64,000 bases of DNA from positions 62,001 through 126,000 of the forward strand of contig NZ_VWWP01000010.1 in the NCBI RefSeq assembly GCF_011752975.1, given 5' to 3'. Below are positions 59,687 through 64,000 of the stretch, one piece after another. A program made the translations under genes and the position numbers. Under the pieces are notes generated by a model. That model worked only from the letters and a program-made list of their open reading frames with translations. It ran no database searches and had not been told where the DNA came from. This DNA is from Chryseobacterium sp. Tr-659. Its GTDB lineage: Bacteria > Bacteroidota > Bacteroidia > Flavobacteriales > Weeksellaceae. Within the stretch, counting starts at the first letter, position 1. Each line of letters begins with the position of its first letter.

Positions 59687-60418
59687 ATGAAGCTTTTATA
59701 TTCCCTCAGCCTGAACACTTTTTTTATCTTCCTGTCTGTATGGTTGTATGGGCAGGATGATAAAAAAGTAAATGCGAAGATCGAAAGCAGCATTCTTGAG
59801 AATCAGATCAGATTGAAAGCTATCGTAATGAATAATACGGCTGTTTACAAAGAACTGAATTATCTTCTCGTTTCCATTAAAAAGGGCAGTGGAGGAAATC
59901 TCTCCAACAATCAGCAAAGCGGTAAATTTTCCGTCAATCCTAATGAAGTAAAAGTACTGTCAGAAATCAGTGTAAACTTGGAATCAAAAGATGCCCTGAA
60001 AGCATTTCTTTATATCAGAGATGAAGAAACTCAAAAGTTAGTAGCAAAAGACAGTCTTGAACTCAACAGTGATCTTTTTAAAAAGAAAACAGCTAAGATC
60101 GAGGAGGATGCCGCTTATGAACTCAGAGGACTTACAATTGATGAAACCAAAACCAAGGTCGGGAAAGACTTTTATGATATGTTTTATATGCAGTATAGTC
60201 AGCTTCCTGATAAAAGCAGTAGTGCTGTTACTATTACTGAACTCCCTCTTCGCGGAACAAGCGGTCAGATCAATATTCAGATTGATGATAAAATTATTTA
60301 CAGTTTTATGACCAATCCGGGGGAAGATTATCTCAATGAACAGCTGGCTTTCAGTTTAAAATACATCAAAGAATTTAATGCAAAGAAAAACCTCATTAAA
60401 AATGAATTTATCTATTAA
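59687..60418 (+). CDS. csgE: CsgE secretion adaptor with N-terminal CsgH-like domain
   Basis: About 243 residues; E. coli CsgE is ~130. The signal peptide ends near YGQ. Residues ~30-135 match the CsgC/CsgH curli chaperone-inhibitor pattern: LKAIVMNNTAVYKELNYLLVSIKKGSGGNLSNNQQSGKF, then PNEVKVLSEISVNLE. Residues ~145-243 are CsgE: AYELRGLTIDETKTKVGKDFYDMFYMQYSQL, VTITELPLRGTSGQINIQIDDKIIYSF and NEQLAFSLKYIKEF. CsgE caps the CsgG pore; CsgC/H keep subunits from polymerising. The ATG at 59687 was chosen over an adjacent GTG. Confidence 0.82.
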   Translation: MKLLYSLSLNTFFIFLSVWLYGQDDKKVNAKIESSILENQIRLKAIVMNNTAVYKELNYLLVSIKKGSGGNLSNNQQSGKFSVNPNEVKVLSEISVNLESKDALKAFLYIRDEETQKLVAKDSLELNSDLFKKKTAKIEEDAAYELRGLTIDETKTKVGKDFYDMFYMQYSQLPDKSSSAVTITELPLRGTSGQINIQIDDKIIYSFMTNPGEDYLNEQLAFSLKYIKEFNAKKNLIKNEFIY

Positions 60419-60420
60419 AA

Positions 60421-60840
60421 ATGTCCGCCATGAAAACGTTTACCATTATTTTGAGCTTTATTGCTGGTATTTTCTACGGAAAATCTCAGCAGCTCGTCTA
60501 TAAGCCTGTAAACCCGGCTTTCGGAGGAGATACTTTCAATTATCAATGGCTTTTAAGTTCAGCCAATGCACAAAATCAGTTTGATCAAAAAAACGATTAC
60601 AGTAATTTACTGGATAAGGTAAATTCCCTCGACAGTTTCACCCAAAGCCTCAACAGGCAGGTGCTCAGCCAGCTTTCCCAAAAGCTTTTTGAACAGCAGT
60701 TCGGAGATGGAAATATAAAACCCGGAAACTATCTCTTCGGATCACTTTATTTACAGATTACCAATACCAATCAGGGACTTTTAATCAATATTTTGGATAC
60801 CAGCAATGGCGATCAGTCCGAGATCGTAATTCCGAAATAG
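60421..60840 (+). CDS. csgF: Curli assembly protein CsgF
   Basis: A 139-residue exported protein. After the signal (ending GKSQ) comes QLVYKPVNPAFGGDTFNYQWLLSSANAQNQF, the characteristic CsgF N-terminus that inserts in the CsgG channel to form the second constriction and tether CsgB. The remainder (SFTQSLNRQVLSQLSQKLF ... GSLYLQITNTNQGLLINILDTSNGDQSEIVIPK) also fits the family. It starts 2 bp after csgE; an ATG at 60430 is an alternative. Confidence 0.92.
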   Translation: MSAMKTFTIILSFIAGIFYGKSQQLVYKPVNPAFGGDTFNYQWLLSSANAQNQFDQKNDYSNLLDKVNSLDSFTQSLNRQVLSQLSQKLFEQQFGDGNIKPGNYLFGSLYLQITNTNQGLLINILDTSNGDQSEIVIPK

Positions 60841-60867
60841 GAAAATAATCAAAAAAATAGACTTACC

Positions 60868-62232
60868 ATGAGAACCTATACTTACACCAGAATCTTTTTC
60901 TGTAGTTTCCTGCTATGTGTTTTGCAGGCTTGTAGTTCGATCTTTGGCTTACCCTCGGATCCCGAAAAGCCAACGATGGGGGAGGTTACCTCCTCTACCG
61001 CAGAATTGAAAAATCTCCCTCTGCCCAAAGAGAAGATTGTAATAGGCGTTTATAAGTTCAGAGATCAGACAGGCCAGTATAAACCCTCCGAAAATGGCAA
61101 TAACTGGAGTACGGCTGTACCGCAAGGAACTACCACTATTCTTATCAAAGCATTGGAAGACAGTCATTGGTTTATCCCGATTGAAAGGGAAAACATTGCG
61201 AACCTTCTCAATGAAAGACAAATCATCCGATCCACAAGACAAGAATATATAAAAGATTCGGATAAAAACAATCAGTCCCTGCCGCCACTTCTGTATGCCG
61301 GAATTCTTCTGGAAGGCGGCGTCATCTCTTACGACAGCAATATTCTGACCGGCGGACTTGGAGCAAGATATTTCGGAATCGGAGCATCTACACAATATCG
61401 TCAGGATAGGATTACCATTTACCTTCGTGCTGTTTCTACTCTTAACGGGGAAATTCTTAAAACAGTATATACTTCCAAAACAATTCTTTCCACCAGTGTA
61501 AACGGAAGCTTTTTCAGGTATATTGATACCGAAAGACTTCTGGAAGCAGAGGTAGGATTAACCCAGAACGAACCCGTGCAGCTTGCCGTAACCGAAGCCA
61601 TTGAAAAAGCCGTAAAATCGCTTATTGTAGAAGGGATCAGAGATAAAATATGGGGGAAAGCAGTGGACGACACCAATGGTTATCAGGCTTTGATCAATGA
61701 ATACAACAGAGAACAGGAACAAAATAACGGAAGAGTGATAGGCGGAAGATTTCCTGAAAACTACAGGCAGAAAATGTCCGTGTTTGCTAATGTTGAAGCA
61801 CAAAAGGTGAGAGATGATTATGTGAATGCAAAAATGAATGTAGGAGGAAAAGTGGGTGTTAAGTATTTTCTTAATCCCTATTTTAATGTTGAGGTTAACG
61901 GCAGTTATTTTACCCTTGAAAATGAAAATATTGTGAAAAGGAGTTATTTCGGTCCTGAAGTTAACCTGGAATATATTCTTTTCCCTAAATATAAATTCAG
62001 CCCCTACATTTACGGTGGAGCAGGAGCAATGTATTCGAAATATAAGCCTCAATATAAAGGTCAGTTCGGGGGCGGTTTTGAATATATGGCTGGTCACAAC
62101 GTTTCACTGAGAGCTTCAGCTCAATATGATCTCGGTTTCAAAGATAACTGGGAAGGCCTTGTTAACGGAAAAAGGAAAGATCAGGCCTTACGTTTCGCTT
62201 TAGGAATCAATTTTTACCTTGGAAACAAATAA
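60868..62232 (+). CDS. csgG: CsgG curli secretion pore with C-terminal beta-barrel domain
   Basis: A 454-residue lipoprotein; E. coli CsgG is 277. Lipobox LQAC gives Cys22. Residues ~45-265 are CsgG: KEKIVIGVYKFRDQTGQYKPSENGNNWSTAVPQGTTTILIKALEDSHWFIPIERENIANLLNERQIIRSTR, LYAGILLEGGVISYDSNILTGGLGARYFGIGASTQYRQD and AVEKAVKSLIVEG-type end. Residues ~266-320 form a helical linker. Residues ~321-454 (VGGKVGVKYFLNPYFNVEVNGSYF ... FALGINFYLGNK) are strand-rich like an eight-stranded OmpA/OmpW-type barrel. The extension would give a second membrane anchor beside the pore. Confidence 0.92.
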   Translation: MRTYTYTRIFFCSFLLCVLQACSSIFGLPSDPEKPTMGEVTSSTAELKNLPLPKEKIVIGVYKFRDQTGQYKPSENGNNWSTAVPQGTTTILIKALEDSHWFIPIERENIANLLNERQIIRSTRQEYIKDSDKNNQSLPPLLYAGILLEGGVISYDSNILTGGLGARYFGIGASTQYRQDRITIYLRAVSTLNGEILKTVYTSKTILSTSVNGSFFRYIDTERLLEAEVGLTQNEPVQLAVTEAIEKAVKSLIVEGIRDKIWGKAVDDTNGYQALINEYNREQEQNNGRVIGGRFPENYRQKMSVFANVEAQKVRDDYVNAKMNVGGKVGVKYFLNPYFNVEVNGSYFTLENENIVKRSYFGPEVNLEYILFPKYKFSPYIYGGAGAMYSKYKPQYKGQFGGGFEYMAGHNVSLRASAQYDLGFKDNWEGLVNGKRKDQALRFALGINFYLGNK

Positions 62233-62243
62233 AAACACGAATT

Positions 62244-63755
62244 ATGAAAACTTTAATAAAAATACTCAGCATATTCATCTTTGCTTTTTGTCTGTTTTCA
62301 TGTAATGAAGATCTTGTAGAACAGGCTCAGACAGGAATATTAAAAGGAAAAGTAGTAAAAAGAGGAAGCAATGTGCCTATCCCTAATGTAAAAATTTTTA
62401 CAACTCCCACCACACAAACCGTTTTTAGCGGTACAGACGGTTCTTTTGAGATCGATGCCATGCCCGTTGGGAATTATTCTGTAAAGGCAGAGCTTTCAGG
62501 ATATATTACCAATTTTCAGGCGGTTAATATACAGAATCAGAATCAGATGGTAACCGTTGTCTTTGAAATGAATGACGATACATCATTGAATTCTCCTCCC
62601 ACTACACCGCAACTCCTAAGTCCGATAGATAATGCGGTAAACCAGCCCCTAAGTGTTGAATTAACCTGGAGCGCAACAGATCCGGATACAACGGATGTTT
62701 TAAAGTACAGTTTGACAATTAAAAATAATCTTGACACTAACGTGATTCAGGTTAATGATTTGACAGCTAATCATTATACGCTTTCAAATCTGAAGTTTGG
62801 TGTAAGTTACTTCTGGCAGGTGTCTGTTTCGGACGGCATTCACCAGCCAGTTTTAAGCTCTATCAGCAAATTTACAACCAATACGGTTCCGGCTAACCGA
62901 TATCATTATGTGCAGAAACAGAACGGGAATTTTGTGATCTTATCCAGCAATGCCCAGGGAACCAGCTTCCAGTTTACAGACTCATCCTACAACAGCTGGC
63001 GGCCAAGAATGAATAATAATGCCGGTCTCATTGCATTTCTGCGTACAGAAGGGGGAAGCACTCATATCTATACAGCCAATCCGGACGGTTCCAATCCTTT
63101 TAAAGTAACCACAGTTCCCGTAGCTGGCTTTAATAATTATGAAATGGATTTTGCCTGGAGTACCAACGGTAAAGAACTTATTTATTCCAATTTTAATAAA
63201 CTGTACAGGATTAATAAAGACGGAAGCGGTTTGACACTGGTTTATACAACTCCGGACGGAAGCATGATCTCAGAATGTGATTGGAGTTATGACGGAAGCA
63301 GGATCGCTTTAAAAACCAATGATTACAGCGGATACAATACGAAAATTTATATCATAGATACCGTAGGAAATGTTCTAAAAACTGTATTGTCCGGATCTGC
63401 AGGTGCAAGTGGCGGTGTTAATTTTTCAGTAGACGGTCAGCTTCTTCTGTTTACCCGTGATGTTTCAGGATATCAGGATGGAAGCGGAAATTACCGTCAG
63501 CTGGATTCCCATATTTTTATTTATAATCTGGTTACTGATACAGTTACCGACATTTCAACAGTAAGCGAAAAGGCTATGGGAACAAATGATCTTGATCCGA
63601 GGTTCTCTCCTAATAATGCTCAGGTGATCTTTATGAATACTTCCAATGATAATATTTCTCAAAAAAATATCATGGTAATAGACTTGAATAGCAGTCTCAC
63701 AGATCTTACAAGGTCTGCACTATTCAGCAACGGAGAAATGCCGGATTATGAATAG
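62244..63755 (+). CDS. Lipoprotein with carboxypeptidase-regulatory-like, fibronectin-III-like and TolB-propeller domains
   Basis: A 503-residue lipoprotein, lipobox LFSC (Cys20). Residues ~33-110 are a CarboxypepD_reg-like beta sandwich (GILKGKVVKRGSNVPIPNVKIFTT ... DGSFEIDAMPVGNYSVKAELSGY). Residues ~117-212 resemble a fibronectin type III domain (PPTTPQLLSPIDNAVNQPLSVELTWSATDPD ... FGVSYFWQVSVSDG). Residues ~220-503 are TolB/WD40-like blades (IYTANPDGSNPF, FAWSTNGKELIYSN, LYRINKDGSG, DWSYDGSRIALK, FSVDGQLLLFTRD, DPRFSPNNAQVIFMN). It starts 12 bp after csgG, so it belongs to the curli operon, but is not one of the canonical Csg proteins. A surface scaffold role is a guess. Confidence 0.83.
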   Translation: MKTLIKILSIFIFAFCLFSCNEDLVEQAQTGILKGKVVKRGSNVPIPNVKIFTTPTTQTVFSGTDGSFEIDAMPVGNYSVKAELSGYITNFQAVNIQNQNQMVTVVFEMNDDTSLNSPPTTPQLLSPIDNAVNQPLSVELTWSATDPDTTDVLKYSLTIKNNLDTNVIQVNDLTANHYTLSNLKFGVSYFWQVSVSDGIHQPVLSSISKFTTNTVPANRYHYVQKQNGNFVILSSNAQGTSFQFTDSSYNSWRPRMNNNAGLIAFLRTEGGSTHIYTANPDGSNPFKVTTVPVAGFNNYEMDFAWSTNGKELIYSNFNKLYRINKDGSGLTLVYTTPDGSMISECDWSYDGSRIALKTNDYSGYNTKIYIIDTVGNVLKTVLSGSAGASGGVNFSVDGQLLLFTRDVSGYQDGSGNYRQLDSHIFIYNLVTDTVTDISTVSEKAMGTNDLDPRFSPNNAQVIFMNTSNDNISQKNIMVIDLNSSLTDLTRSALFSNGEMPDYE

Positions 63756-64000
63756 AGAAGCCTGGAGTTAAAGTTTTGGATTAAGGATTTGGAGAAGAGA
63801 TATAATTTGGGAACATGAATCCATAATGTGATGGGTGCCAAATATAGAATTATTGATTTGAATAGTTATAGTTAAAGGTTTAAAGTTTAGTAATGTGATT
63901 ATTATTTAGTTTCTTACTTCAAATCCTGATTCCTGAACATTAATTCTTATAATAGAGTTGCCCGCCTGGTTTCGCCCCATCTATAAAAAATCAGGCACAA
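63756..64000. other. Intergenic tail of the window
   Basis: No gene seen in the last 245 bp. The sequence has CTGGAG, GGATTTGGAG and AAATCCTGATTCCTG words similar to repeat material elsewhere, but no clear terminator for the curli operon. Confidence 0.35.

Noticed and set aside
60949..61395. A 148-codon frame on the - strand inside csgG
   Set aside because: It is opposite a well-supported CsgG domain, and shows no recognisable protein pattern.

Overview
The window is an AT-rich, tightly packed bacterial chromosome segment that looks like Bacteroidota, class Flavobacteriia, most likely Chryseobacterium or a close Weeksellaceae relative. The evidence is promoter -7 boxes of the form TAnnTTTG, almost no strong Shine-Dalgarno sites, many SPII lipoproteins and beta-barrel proteins, a type IX secretion C-terminal signal, TonB-dependent receptors, a Bacteroidota-type double-glycine leader peptide and the family composition overall. 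I see no rRNA, tRNA, CRISPR array, transposase or prophage. The genus is inferred.

Layout. Positions 283-4946 carry four envelope genes on the + strand: two outer-membrane 'transporter'-type barrels, a PagL-like lipid A deacylase and a propeller lipoprotein. They end at a 137-bp palindromic element. Positions 5091-16903 are mostly housekeeping: a LOG hydrolase, pepD, recR, a glycosyltransferase, secG, an M16 protease pair and a UvrD-type helicase. Positions 17214-27355 hold a tandem pair of secreted repeat-type proteins, a TonB receptor, CstA, an esterase, a HipA-like kinase with a DUF3037 partner, and a T9SS-exported SGNH protein. Positions 28855-38674 are largely a tyrosine/homogentisate catabolic region on the - strand (hppD, hmgA, fahA, two CoA-transferases, a flavin-reductase-like protein), with a double-glycine-leader peptide in its middle.

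Positions 38795-41322 encode a TonB receptor coupled to a thioredoxin-like protein; the promoter lies inside a perfect palindrome. Positions 41622-54306 are a redox and electrophile-stress neighbourhood: MDR reductase with divergent HxlR regulator, MdaB/YgiN-like pair, two aldo/keto reductases, AhpD-like protein, DoxX, nitronate monooxygenase, LysR and Crp regulators, two acetyltransferases. Positions 54624-57884 hold mpl, a lipoprotein, an acyltransferase and a Nudix hydrolase.

The most notable system is the curli-type functional amyloid cluster at 58286-63755: a CsgA-like fibre subunit with 22 eleven-residue half-repeats, a small CsgB-like protein, a CsgE protein carrying an extra CsgH-like N-terminal domain, CsgF, a CsgG pore lipoprotein with a C-terminal beta-barrel extension, and a three-domain propeller lipoprotein. 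Upstream of csgA are three direct repeats spaced about two helical turns apart, and a terminator-like hairpin separates csgA from the secretion genes. Together these suggest a Bacteroidota version of curli in which chaperone and pore functions are fused. Several intergenic gaps hold long inverted repeats of at least four sequence types.
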